The notes under the pieces were generated by a model. It was not told the DNA's origin. It saw nothing but the letters and a program-made list of their open reading frames with translations, and ran no database searches. A stretch of DNA of 64,000 nt from Prosopocoilus inquinatus (Eukaryota; Arthropoda; Insecta; Coleoptera; Lucanidae), in NCBI GenBank assembly GCA_036172665.1, contig CM069880.1, forward strand, positions 3,536,501-3,600,500. Reading direction: 5' to 3'. The position numbers and the translations under genes are program-made. Shown piece after piece: positions 1 to 12,925 of the stretch (position 1 is its first letter; the number at the start of each line of letters is the position of its first letter).

Positions 1-447
1 GCTCCTGCTGCGTCCAAAAACTTTGTATCTCACATCAGACTTACTGGAGTATATCCAAACGTCAAATAACATGTTAGATAAATAAGGATCGTTTAGATAC
101 ATCACAGGAACAACGCTAATACGTGTTGTTTCGTTCAAAACTATTTCCAGCTTCTGCTGCGTCCGAGAACTTTGTATCTCACATCAGAGTTACTGGAGTC
201 CATCGAAACGCCAAATAACATTATAGATGAGTAAGGATCGATTAGATACAGCACAGGAACAACGCTAATACGTGTTGTTTCGTTTAAAACTATTTCCAGC
301 TCCTGCTGCGTCCAAAAACTTTGTATCTCACATCAGAGTTACTGGAGTCCCTCCAAACGTAAAATAACATGATAGATGAGTAAGGATCGATTAGATACAT
401 CACAGGAACAACGCTAATATGTGTTGTTTCGTTTAAAACTATTTCCA

Positions 448-1490
448 GCTGCTGCTGCGTCCGAAAATTTCGTATCTCACATTAGAGTTACTGGAGTTCA
501 TCGAAACGTCAAATAACATAGTAGCTAAGTAAGGATCGATTAGATACATCACAGGAACAACGCTAATACGTGTTGTTTCGTTTAAAACTATTTCCAGCTT
601 CTGCTGCGTCCAAAAACTTTGTATCTCACATCAGAGTTACTGGAGTCCATCCAAACGTAAAATAACATGATAGATGAGTAAGGATCGATTAGATACATCA
701 CAGGAACATCGCTAATGCGTGTTGTTTCGTTTAAAACTATTTCCAGCTTCTGCTGCGTCCGAAAACGTCGTATCTCACATCAGAGTTACTGGAGTCCATC
801 CAAACGTAAAGTAACATGATAGATGAGTAAGGATCGATTAGATACATCACAGGAACATCGCTAATGCGTGTTGTTTCGTTTAAAACTATTTCCAGCTTCT
901 GCTGCGTCCGAAAACGTCGTATCTCACATCAAAGTTACTGGAGTCCATCGAAACGCCAAATAACATGATAGATGAGTAAGGATCGATTAGATACATCACA
1001 GGAACAACGCTAATGCGTGTTGTTTCGTTTAAAACTATTTCCAGCTTCTGCTGCGTCCGAGAACTTCGTATCTCACATCAGAGTTACTGGTGTCCATCCA
1101 AACGTCAAATAACATAATAGATGAGAAAGGATCGATTAGATACATCACAGGAACAACGCTAATACGTGTTGTTTCGTTTAAAACTATTTCCAGCTTCTGC
1201 TGCGTCCGAAAACGTCTTATCTCACATCAGAGTTACTGGAGTCCATCGAAACGTCAAATAACATGATAGATAAGTAAGGATCGATTAGATACAGCACAGG
1301 AGCAACGCTAATACGTGTTGTTTCGTTTAAAACTATTTCCAGCTCCTGCTGCGTCCAAAAACTATGTATCTCACATCAGACTTACTGGAGTCCATCCAAA
1401 CGTCAAATAACATGTTAGATAAATAAGGATCGTTTAGATACATCACAGGAACAACGCTAATACGTGTTGTTTCGTTTCAAACTATTTCCA
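448..1490 (+). repeat. Seven-monomer cassette, instance 1
   Basis: Seven full monomers (1043 bp) in a fixed subtype order: GCTGCTG start with TAGCTAAG; AAAAACTTTG with GTAAAAT and ACATCG; GAAAACGTCG with GTAAAGT and ACATCG; CATCAAAG with GAAACGCC; GGTGTCCATCC with GAGAAAGG; GATAGATAAG with ACAGCACAGG; GCTCCTG with CAGACTT and ATAAATAAGG. The same order recurs at five other places listed here. Confidence 0.85.
895..1043 (+). repeat. Reference monomer of the satellite (one 149-bp unit)
   Basis: A representative full-length unit, close to the consensus. In unit coordinates, bases 1-15 hold the GCTTCTGCTGCGTCC start and bases 16-25 are the most variable stretch (forms such as GAAAACGTCG, AAAAACTTTG, GAGAACTTCG, GAAAATTTCG, GTAAACGTCG). 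Bases 28-35 read TCTCACAT and are nearly invariant. Bases 51-62 vary between CCATCGAAACGC and CCATCCAAACGT. Bases 72-90 hold the GATAGATGAGTAAGG-type variants. Bases 94-120 are the conserved core GATACATCACAGG followed by AACAACGCTAAT. Bases 128-149 hold TTTCGTTTAAAAC and TATTTCCA. Most units contain an ATCGAT site at bases 88-93; the GTTT and CAATT variants lose it. Confidence 0.95.
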
Positions 1491-3349
1491 GCTTCTGCTG
1501 CGTCCGAAAACGTCGTATCTCACATCTGTTACTGGAGTCCATCGAAACGTCAAATAACATGATAGATAAGTAAGGATCGATTAGATACAGTACAGGAACA
1601 ACGCTAATACGTGTTGTTTCGTTTAAAACTATTTCCAGCTCCTGCTGCGTCCAAAAACTTTGTATCTCACATCAGACTTACTGGAGTCCATGGAAACGTC
1701 AAATAACATGTTAGATAAATAAGGATCGTTTAGATACATCACAGGAACAACGCTAATACGTGTTGTTTCGTTCAAAACTATTTCCAGCTTCTGCTGCGTC
1801 CGAGAACTTTGTATCTCACATCAGAATTACTGGAGTCCGTCCAAACGTCAAATAACATGAGAGATGAGAAAGGATCGATTAGATACATCACAGGAACAAC
1901 GCTAATATGTGTTGTTTCGTTTAAAACTATTTCCAGCTGCTGCTGCGTCCGAAAATTTCGTATCTCACATTAGAGTTACTGGAGTCCATCGAAACGTCAA
2001 ATAACATGAGAGATGAGTAAGGATCGATTAGATACATCACAGGAACAACGCTAATATGTGTTGTTTCGTTTAAAACTATTTCCAGCTGCTGCTGCGTCCG
2101 AAAACGTCGTATCTCACATCAGAGTTACTGGAGTCCATCCAAACGTAAAATAACATGATAGATGAGTAAGGATCGATTAGATACATCACAGGAACATCGC
2201 TAATGCGCGTTGTTTCGTTTAAAACTATTTCCAGCTTCTGCTGCGTCCGAAAACGTATCTCACATCAGAGTTACTGGAGTCCATCGAAACGTCAAATAAC
2301 ATGATAGATAAGTAAGGATCGATTAGATACAGTACAGGAACAACGCTAATACGTGTTGTTTCGTTTAAAACTATTTCCAGCTCCTGCTGCGTCCAAAAAC
2401 TTTGTATCTCACATCAGACTTACTGGAGTCCATCGAAACGTCAAATAACATGTTAGATAAATAAGGATCGTTTAGATACATCACAGGAACAACGCTAATA
2501 CGTGTTGTTTCGTTCAAAACTATTTCCAGCTTCTGCTGCGTCCGAGAACTTTGTATCTCACATCAGAGTTACTGGAGTCCGTCCAAACATCAAATAACAT
2601 GAGAGATGAGTAAGGATCGATTAGATACATCACAGGAACAACGCTAATATGTGTTGTTTCGTTTAAAACTATTTCCAGCTGCTGCTGCGTCCGAAAATTT
2701 CGTATCTCACATTAGAGTTACTGGAGTCCATCGAAACGTCAAATAACATAATAGCTAAGTAAGGATCGATTAGATACATCACAGGAACAACGCTAATACG
2801 TGTTGTTTCGTTTAAAACTATTTCCAGCTTCTGCTGCGTCCGAAAACGTCGTATCTCACATCTGTTACTGGAGTCCATCGAAACGTCAAATAACATGATA
2901 GATAAGTAAGGATCGATTAGATACAGTACAGGAACAACGCTAATACGTGTTGTTTCGTTTAAAACTATTTCCAGCTCCTGCTGCGTCCAAAAACTTTGTA
3001 TCTCACATCAGACTTACTGGAGTCCATGGAAACGTCAAATAACATGTTAGATAAATAAGGATCGTTTAGATACATCACAGGAACAACGCTAATACGTGTT
3101 GTTTCGTTCAAAACTATTTCCAGCTTCTGCTGCGTCCGAGAACTTTGTATCTCACATCAGAATTACTGGAGTCCATCGAAACGTCAAATAACATGTTAGA
3201 TAAATAAGGATCGTTTAGATACATCACAGGAACAACGCTAATACGTGTTGTTTCGTTCAAAACTATTTCCAGCTTCTGCTGCGTCCGAGAACTTTGTATC
3301 TCACATCAGAATTACTGGAGTCCGTCCAAACGTCAAATAACATGAGAGA

Positions 3350-6300
3350 TGAGTAAGGATCGATTAGATACATCACAGGAACAACGCTAATATGTGTTGT
3401 TTCGTTTAAAACTATTTCCAGCTGCTGCTGCGTCCGAAAATTTCGTATCTCACATTAGAGTTACTGGAGTCCATCGAAACGTCAAATAACATAGTAGCTA
3501 AGTAAGGATCGATTAGATACATCACAGGAACAACGCTAATACGTGTTGTTTCGTTTAAAACTATTTCCAGCTTCTGCTGCGTCCAAAAACTTTGTATCTC
3601 ACATCAGAGTTACTGGAGTCCATCCAAACGTAAAATAACATGATAGATGAGTAAGGATCGATTAGATACATCACAGGAACATCGCTAATGCGTGTTGTTT
3701 CGTTTAAAACTATTTGCAGCTTCTGCTGCGTCCGAAAACGTCGTATCTCACATCAGAGTTACTGGAGTCCATCCAAACGTAAAATAACATGATAGATGAG
3801 TAAGGATCGATTAGATACATCGCAGGAACATCGCTAATGCGTGTTGTTTCGTTTAAAACTATTTCCAGCTTCTGCTGCGTCCGAAAACGTCGTATCTCAC
3901 ATCAAAGTTACTGGAGTCCATCGAAACGCCAAATAACATGATAGATGAGTAAGGATCGATTAGATACATCACAGGAACAACGCTAATGCGTGTTGTTTCG
4001 TTTAAAACTATTTCCAGCTTCTGCTGCGTCCGAGAACTTCGTATCTCACATCAGAGTTACTGGTGTTCATCCAAACGTCAAATAACATAATAGATGAGAA
4101 AGGATCGATTAGATACATCACAGGAACAACGCTAATACGTGTTGTTTCGTTTAAAACTATTTCCAGCTTCTGCTGCGTCCGAAAACGTCGTATCTCACAT
4201 CAGAGTTACTGGAGTCCATCGAAACGTCAAATAACATGATAGATAAGTAAGGATCGATTAGATACAGCACAGGAACAACGCTAATACGTGTTGTTTCGTT
4301 TAAAACTATTTCCAGCTCCTGCTGCGTCCAAAAACTTTGTATCTCACATCAGACTTACTGGAGTCCATCCAAACGTCAAATAACATGTTAGATAAATAAG
4401 GATCGTTTAGATACATCACAGGAACAACGCTAATACGTGTTGTTTCGTTCAAAACTATTTCCAGCTTCTGCTGCGTCCGAGAACTTTGTATCTCACATCA
4501 GAGTTACTGGAGTCCATCGAAACGCCAAATAACATTATAGATGAGTATGGATCGATTAGATACATCACAGGAACAACGCTAATACGTGTTGTTTCGTTTA
4601 AAACTATTTCCAGCTCCTGCTGCGTCCAAAAACTTTGTATCTCACAACAGACTTACTGGAGTCCATCCAAACGTCAAATAACATGTTAGATAAATAAGGA
4701 TCGTTTAGATACATCACAGGAACAACGCTAATACGTGTTGTTTCGTTCAAAACTATTTCCAGCTTCTGCTGCGTCCGAGAACTTTGTATCTCACATCAGA
4801 GTTACTGGAGTCCATCGAAACGCCAAATAACATGAGAGATGAGTAAGGATCGATTAGATACATCACAGGAACAACGCTAATGCGTGTTGTTTCGTTTAAA
4901 ACTATTTCTAGCTTCAGCTGCGTCCGAGAACTTCGTATCTCACATCAAAGTTACTGGAGTCTATCGAAACGCCAAATAACATGATAGATGAGTAAGGATC
5001 GATTAGATACATCACAGGAACAACGCTAATGCGTGTTGTTTCGTTTAAAACTATTTCCAGCTTCTGCTGCGTCCGTAAACGTCGTATCTCACATCAGAGT
5101 TACTGGAGTCCATAGAAACGCCAAATAACATGATAGATGAGTAAGGATCAATTAGATACATCACAGGAACAACGCTAATGCGTGTTGTTTCGTTTAAAAC
5201 TATTTCCAGCTTCTGCTGCGTCCGTAAACGTCGTATCTCACATCAGAGTTACTGGAGTCCATCGAAACGTCAAATAACATAGTAGCTAAGTAAGGATCGA
5301 TTAGATACATCACAGGAACAACGCTAATACGTGCTGTTTCGTTCAAAACTACCTCCAGCTTCTGCTGCGTCCGAGAACTTCGTATCTCACATCAAACTTA
5401 CTGGAGTCCATCGAAACGCCAAATAACATGATAGATGAGTAAGGATCGATTAGATATATCACAGGAACAACGCTAATGCGTGTTGCTTCGTTTAAAACTA
5501 TTTCCAGCTTCTGCTGCGTCCGTAAACGTCGTATCTCACATCAGAGTTACTGGAGTCCATCGAAACGTCAAATAACATGATAGATGAGTAAGGATCGATT
5601 AGATACATCACAGGAACAACGCTAATGCGTGTTGTTTCCTTTAAAACTATTTCTAGCTTCAGCTGCGTCCGAGAACTTCGTAACTCACATCAAAGTTACT
5701 GGAGTCCATCGAAACGCCAAATAACATGAGAGATGAGTAAGGATCGATTAGATACATCACAGGAACAACGCTAATGCGTGTTGTTTCGTTTAAAACTATT
5801 TCCAGCTGCTGCTGCGTCCGAAAATTTCGTATCTCACATTAGAGTTACTGGAGTCCATCCAAACGTCAAATAACATGTTAGATAAGTAAGGATCGTTTAG
5901 ATACATCACAGGAACAACGCTAATACGTGCTGTTTCGTTCAAAACTATTTCCAGCTTCTGCTGTGTCCGAGAACTTTGTATCTCACATCAGAGTTACTGG
6001 AGTCCATCGAAACGTCAAATAACATGATAGATGGGTAAGGATCGATTAGATACATCACAGGAACAACGCTAATATGTGTTGTTTCGTTTAAAACTATTTC
6101 CAGCTGCTGCTGCGTCCGAAAATTTCGTATCTCACATTAGAGTTACTGGAGTCCATCGAAACGTCAAATAACATAGTAGCTAAGTAAGGATCGATTAGAT
6201 ACATCACAGGAACAACGCTAATACGTGTTGTTTCGTTCAAAACTATTTCCAGCTTCTGCTGCGTCCAAAAACTTTGTATCTCACATCAGAGTTACTGGAG

Positions 6301-7521
6301 TCCATCCAAACGTAAAATAACATGATAGATGAGTAAGGATCGATTAGATATATCACAGGAACAACGCTAATGCGTGTTGCTTCGTTTAAAACTATTTCCA
6401 GCTTCTGCTGCGTCCGTAAACGTCGTATCTCACATCAGAGTTACTGGAGTCCATCGAAACGTCAAATAACATGATAGATGAGTAAGGATCGATTAGATAC
6501 ATCACAGGAACAACGCTAATGCGTGTTGTTTCCTTTAAAACTATTTCTAGCTTCAGCTGCGTCCGAGAACTTCGTAACTCACATCAAAGTTACTGGAGTC
6601 CATCGAAACGCCAAATAACATGAGAGATGAGTAAGGATCGATTAGATACATCACAGGAACAACGCTAATGCGTGTTGTTTCGTTTAAAACTATTTCCAGC
6701 TGCTGCTGCGTCCGAAAATTTCGTATCTCACATTAGAGTTACTGGAGTCCATCCAAACGTCAAATAACATGTTAGATAAGTAAGGATCGTTTAGATACAT
6801 CACAGGAACAACGCTAATACGTGTTGTTTCGTTCAAAACTATTTCCAGCTTCTGCTGCGTCCGAGAACTTTGTATCTCACATCAGAGTTACTGGAGTCCA
6901 TCGAAACGCCAAATAACATTATAGATGAGTATGGATCGATTAGATACATCACAGGAACAACGCTAATATGTGTTGTTTCGTTTAAAACTATTTCCAGCTG
7001 CTGCTGCGTCCGAAAATTTCGTATCTCACATTAGAGTTACTGGAGTCCATCGAAACGTCAAATAACATAGTAGCTAAGTAAGGATCGATTAGATACATCA
7101 CAGGAACAACGCTAATACGTGTTGTTTCGTTTAAAACTATTTCCAGCTTCAGCTGCGTCCGAGAACTTCGTATCTCACATCAAAGTTACTGGAGTCCATC
7201 GAAACGCCAAATAACATGATAGATGAGTAAGGATCGATTAGATACATCACAGGAACAACGCTAATATGTGTTGTTTCGTTTAAAACTATTTCCAGCTGCT
7301 GCTGCGTCCGAAAATTTCGTATCTCACATTAGAGTTACTGGAGTATATCGAAACGTCAAATAACATAGTAGCTAAGTAAGGATCGGTTAGATACATCACA
7401 GGAACAACGCTAATACGTGTTGTTTCGTTCAAAACTATTTCCAGCTTCTGCTGCGTCCAAAAACTTTGTATCTCACATCAGAGTTACTGGAGTCCATCCA
7501 AACGTAAAATAACATGATAGA
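3350..7521 (+). repeat. 28-monomer higher-order repeat, copy 1 (4172 bp)
   Basis: This stretch aligns with 7522-11691 at a constant offset of 4172 bp, exactly 28 x 149. Shared private variants include GTCTATCGAAACG at 4951 and 9131, CATAGAAACG at 5112 and 9292, GGATCAATTAG at 5146 and 9318, and GTTGCTTCG at 5485 and 9654. About 6345-6844 does not match copy 2 but repeats 5451-5950 of the same copy (offset 894 bp, six monomers), including the rare TAGATATATC, so a local patch was copied in or lost in one copy. Confidence 0.85.
3421..4463 (+). repeat. Seven-monomer cassette, instance 2
   Basis: Same subtype order and length as at 448. The fifth monomer has TGTTCATCC instead of TGTCCATCC. It lies at the left end of the first 28-monomer unit. 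Confidence 0.85.
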
Positions 7522-10500
7522 TGAGTAAGGATCGATTAGATACATCACAGGAACAACGCTAATATGTGTTGTTTCGTTTAAAACTATTTCCAGCTGCTGC
7601 TGCGTCCGAAAATTTCGTATCTCACATTAGAGTTACTGGAGTCCATCGAAACGTCAAATAACATAGTAGCTAAGTAAGGATCGATTAGATACATCACAGG
7701 AACAACGCTAATACGTGTTGTTTCGTTTAAAACTATTTCCAGCTTCTGCTGCGTCCAAAAACTTTGTATCTCACATCAGAGTTACTGGAGTCCATCCAAA
7801 CGTAAAATAACATGATAGATGAGTAAGGATCGATTAGATACATCACAGGAACATCGCTAATGCGTGTTGTTTCGTTTAAAACTATTTCCAGCTTCTGCTG
7901 CGTCCGAAAACGTTGTATCTCACATCAGAGTTACTGGAGTCCATCCAAACGTAAAATAACATGATAGATGAGTAAGGATCGATTAGATACATCACAGGAA
8001 CATCGCTAATGCGTGTTGTTTCGTTTAAAACTATTTCCAGCTTCTGCTGCGTCCGAGAACTTCGTATCTCACATCAAAGTTACTGGAGTCCATCGAAACG
8101 CCAAATAACATGATAGATGAGTAAGGATCGATTAGATACATCACAGGAACAACGCTAATGCGTGTTGTTTCGTTTAAAACTATTTCCAGCTTCTGCTGCG
8201 TCCGAGAACTTCGTATCTCACATCAGAGTTACTGGTGTCCATCCAAACGTCAAATAACATAATAGATGAGAAAGGATCGATTAGATACATCACAGGAACA
8301 ACGCTAATACGTGTTGTTTCGTTTAAAACTATTTCCAGCTTCTGCTGCGTCCGAAAACGTCTTATCTCACATCAGAGTTACTGGAGTCCATCGAAACGTC
8401 AAATAACATGATAGATAAGTAAGGATCGATTAGATACAGCACAGGAACAACGCTAATACGTGTTGTTTCGTTTAAAACTATTTCCAGCTCCTGCTGCGTC
8501 CAAAAACTTTGTATCTCACATCAGACTTACTGGAGTCCATCCAAACGTCAAATAACATGTTAGATAAATAAGGATCGTTTAGATACATCACAGGAACAAC
8601 GCTAATACGTGTTGTTTCGTTCAAAACTATTTCCAGCTTCTGCTGCGTCCGAGAACTTTGTATCTCACATCAGAGTTACTGGAGTCCATCGAAACGCCAA
8701 ATAACATGATAGATGAGTAAGGATCGATTAGATACATCACAGGAACAACGCTAATACGTGTTGTTTCGTTTAAAACTATTTCCAGCTCCTGCTGCGTCCA
8801 AAAACTTTGTATCTCACAACAGACTTACTGGAGTCCATCCAAACGTCAAATAACATGTTAGATAAATAAGGATCGTTTAGATACATCACAGGAACAACGC
8901 TAATACGTGTTGTTTCGTTCAAAACTATTTCCAGCTTCTGCTGCGTCCGAGAACTTTGTATCTCACATCAGAGTTACTGGAGTCCATCGAAACGCCAAAT
9001 AACATGAGAGATGAGTAAGGATCGATTAGATACATCACAGGAACAACGCTAATGCGTGTTGTTTCGTTTAAAACTATTTCTAGCTTCAGCTGCGTCCGAG
9101 AACTTCGTATCTCACATCAAAGTTACTGGAGTCTATCGAAACGCCAAATAACATGATAGATGAGTAAGGATCGATTAGATACATCACAGGAACAACGCTA
9201 ATGCGTGTTGTTTCGTTTAAAACTATTTCCAGCTTCTGCTGCGTCCGTAAACGTCGTATCTCACATCAGAGTTACTGGAGTCCATAGAAACGCCAAATAA
9301 CATGATAGATGAGTAAGGATCAATTAGATACATCACAGGAACAACGCTAATGCGTGTTGTTTCGTTTAAAACTATTTCCAGCTTCTGCTGCGTCCGTAAA
9401 CGTCGTATCTCACATCAGAGTTACTGGAGTCCATCGAAACGTCAAATAACATAGTAGCTAAGTAAGGATCGATTAGATACATCACAGGAACAACGCTAAT
9501 ACGTGCTGTTTCGTTCAAAACTACCTCCAGCTTCTGCTGCGTCCGAGAACTTCGTATCTCACATCAAACTTACTGGAGTCCATCGAAACGCCAAATAACA
9601 TGATAGATGAGTAAGGATCGATTAGATATATCACAGGAACAACGCTAATGCGTGTTGCTTCGTTTAAAACTATTTCCAGCTTCTGCTGCGTCCGTAAACG
9701 TCGTATCTCACATCAGAGTTACTGGAGTCCATCGAAACGTCAAATAACATGATAGATGAGTAAGGATCGATTAGATACATCACAGGAACAACGCTAATGC
9801 GTGTTGTTTCCTTTAAAACTATTTCTAGCTTCAGCTGCGTCCGAGAACTTCGTAACTCACATCAAAGTTACTGGAGTCCATCGAAACGCCAAATAACATG
9901 AGAGATGAGTAAGGATCGATTAGATACATCACAGGAACAACGCTAATGCGTGTTGTTTCGTTTAAAACTATTTCCAGCTGCTGCTGCGTCCGAAAATTTC
10001 GTATCTCACATTAGAGTTACTGGAGTCCATCCAAACGTCAAATAACATGTTAGATAAGTAAGGATCGTTTAGATACATCACAGGAACAACGCTAATACGT
10101 GCTGTTTCGTTCAAAACTATTTCCAGCTTCTGCTGTGTCCGAGAACTTTGTATCTCACATCAGAGTTACTGGAGTCCATCGAAACGTCAAATAACATGAT
10201 AGATGGGTAAGGATCGATTAGATACATCACAGGAACAACGCTAATATGTGTTGTTTCGTTTAAAACTATTTCCAGCTGCTGCTGCGTCCGAAAATTTCGT
10301 ATCTCACATTAGAGTTACTGGAGTCCATCGAAACGTCAAATAACATAGTAGCTAAGTAAGGATCGATTAGATACATCACAGGAACAACGCTAATACGTGT
10401 TGTTTCGTTCAAAACTATTTCCAGCTTCTGCTGCGTCCAAAAACTTTGTATCTCACATCAGAGTTACTGGAGTCCATCCAAACGTAAAATAACATGATAG

Positions 10501-11691
10501 ATGAGTAAGGATCGATTAGATACATCACAGGAACATCGCTAATGCGTGTTGTTTCGTTTAAAACTATTTCCAGCTTCTGCTGCGTCCGAGAACTTCGTAT
10601 CTCACGTCAGAGTTACTGGTGTCCATCCAAACGTCAAATAACATAATAGATGAGAAAGGATCGATTAGATACATCACAGGAACAACGCTAATACATGTTG
10701 TTTCGTTTAAAACTATTTCCAGCTTCTGCTGCGTCCGAAAACGTCGTATCTCACATCAGAGTTACTGGAGGCCATCGAAACGTCAAATAACATGATAGAT
10801 AAGTAAGGATCGATTAGATACAGCACAGGAACAACTCTAATACGTGTTGTTTCGTTTAAAACTATTTCCAGCTCCTGCTGCTTCCAAAAACTTTGTATCT
10901 CACATCAGACTTACTGGAGTCCATCCAAACGTCAAATAACATGTTAGATAAATAAGGATCGTTTAGATACATCACAGGAACAACGCTAATACATGTTGTT
11001 TCGTTTAAAACTATTTCCAGCTTCTGCTGCGTCCGAAAACGTCGTATCTCACATCAGAGTTACTGGAGTCCATCGAAACGCCAAATAACATTATAGATGA
11101 GTATGGATCGATTAGATACATCACAGGAACAACGCTAATATGTGTTGTTTCGTTTAAAACTATTTCCAGCTGCTGCTGCGTCCGAAAATTTCGTATCTCA
11201 CATTAGAGTTACTGGAGTCCATCGAAACGTCAAATAACATAGTAGCTAAGTAAGGATCGATTAGATACATCACAGGAACAACGCTAATACGTGTTGTTTC
11301 GTTTAAAACTATTTCCAGCTTCAGCTGCGTCCGAGAACTTCGTATCTCACATCAAAGTTTCTGGAGTCCATCGAAACGCCAAATAACATGATAGATGAGT
11401 AAGGATCGATTAGATACATCACAGGAACAACGCTAATATGTGTTGTTTCGTTTAAAACTATTTCCAGCTGCTGCTGCGTCCGAAAATTTCGTATCTCACA
11501 TTAGAGTTACTGGAGTATATCGAAACGTCAAATAACATAGTAGCTAAGTAAGGATCGGTTAGATACATCACAGGAACAACGCTAATACGTGTTGTTTCGT
11601 TCAAAACTATTTCCAGCTTCTGCTGCGTCCAAAAACTTTGTATCTCACATCAGTTACTGGAGTCCATCCAAACGTAAAATAACATGATAGA
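7522..11691 (+). repeat. 28-monomer higher-order repeat, copy 2 (about 4170 bp)
   Basis: Second copy of the unit at 3350. It matches until about 10521, differs for roughly 500 bp (10562-11022, the patch described for copy 1), then matches again from the ATTATAGATGAGTATGG variant at about 11089, which pairs with about 6917. A 2-base loss near 11653 (CATCAGTTACTGG) shifts the later offset to 4170. Confidence 0.85.
7593..8635 (+). repeat. Seven-monomer cassette, instance 3
   Basis: Same subtype order, exactly 4172 bp after instance 2. The fourth monomer has GAGAACTTCG in place of GAAAACGTCG. Confidence 0.85.
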
Positions 11692-12925
11692 TGAGTAAGG
11701 ATCGATTAGATACATCACAGGAACAACGCTAATATGTGTTGTTTCGTTTAAAACTATTTCCAGCTGCTGCTGCGTCCGAAAATTTCGTATCTCACATTAG
11801 AGTTACTGGAGTCCATCGAAACGTCAAATAACATAGTAGCTAAGTAAGGATCGATTAGATACATCACAGGAACAACGCTAATACGTGTTGTTTCGTTTAA
11901 AACTATTTCCAGCTTCTGCTGCGTCCAAAAACTTTGTATCTCACATCAGAGTTACTGGAGTCCATCCAAACGTAAAATAACATGATAGATGAGTAAGGAT
12001 CGATTAGATACATCACAGGAACATCGCTAATGCGTGTTGTTTCGTTTAAAACTATTTCCAGCTTCTGCTGCGTCCGAAAACGTCGTATCTCACATCAGAG
12101 TTACTGGAGTCCATCCAAACGTAAAATAACATGATAGATGAGTAAGGATCGATTAGATACATCACAGGAACATCGCTAATGCGTGTTGTTTCGTTTAAAA
12201 CTATTTCCAGCTTCTGCTGCGTCCGAAAACGTCGTATCTCACATCAAAGTTACTGGAGTCCATCGAAACGCCAAATAACATGATAGATGAGTAAGGATCG
12301 ATTAGATACATCACAGGAACAACGCTAATGCGTGTTGTTTCGTTTAAAACTATTTCCAGCTTCTGCTGCGTCCGAGAACTTCGTATATCACATCAGAGTT
12401 ACTGGTGTCCATCCAAACGTCAAATAACATAATAGATGAGAAAGGATCGATTAGATACATCACAGGAACAACGCTAATACGTGTTGTTTCGTTTAAAACT
12501 ATTTCCAGCTTCTGCTGCGTCCGAAAACGTCTTATCTCACATCAGAGTTACTGGAGTCCATCGAAACGTCAAAGAACATGATAGATAAGTAAGGATCGAT
12601 TAGATACAGCACAGGAACAACGCTAATACGTGTTGTTTCGTTTAAAACTATTTCCAGCTCCTGCTGCGTCCAAAAACTTTGTATCTCACATCAGACTTAC
12701 TGGAGTCCATCCAAACGTCAAATAACATGTTAGATAAATAAGGATCGTTTAGATACATCACAGGAACAACGCTAATACGTGTTGTTTCGTTCAAAACTAT
12801 TTCCAGCTTCTGCTGCGTCCGAGAACTTTGTATCTCACATCAGAGTTACTGAAGTCCATCGAAACGCCAAATAACATGATAGATGAGTAAGGATCGATTA
12901 GATACATCACAGGAACAACGCTAAT
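11692..12925 (+). repeat. 28-monomer higher-order repeat, partial copy 3
   Basis: The third copy follows directly in register and matches 7522 onward for about eight monomers. It diverges at about 12925, where the TATG form replaces TACG. The unit is therefore cut short. Confidence 0.75.
11763..12805 (+). repeat. Seven-monomer cassette, instance 4
   Basis: Same subtype order, 4170 bp after instance 3. Small private changes are TATATCACATC in the fifth monomer and CAAAGAACATG in the sixth. Confidence 0.85.

Larger units (their letters stand above)
1..3349 (+). repeat. Satellite block, irregular order with 9- and 20-monomer repeats
   Basis: All monomers are direct. About 1480-1830 recurs at about 2816-3166 (offset 1336 bp, nine monomers less two inherited deletions), sharing a 2-base loss in the TCTGTTACTGG stretch and a CCATGG variant. 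About 421-1480 recurs at about 3394-4453 (offset 2973 bp, twenty monomers less three small deletions). Nothing other than satellite is visible. Confidence 0.85.

Noticed and set aside
895..1043. tRNA- or 5S-derived repeat with internal promoter boxes
   Set aside because: No recognisable A or B box (no GGTTCGA-type motif) and no cloverleaf can be drawn from the monomer.
1..1490. CRISPR array
   Set aside because: Repeats are contiguous 149-bp units with no unique spacers, and variable positions are scattered within the monomer.
2669..2896. Reverse-strand open frame of 75 codons, repeated at 15032-15259
   Set aside because: It is the satellite read in the minus frame; the second occurrence is the 12363-bp displaced copy. 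The period of 149 bp breaks the frame, and no promoter, splice or domain signal is seen.
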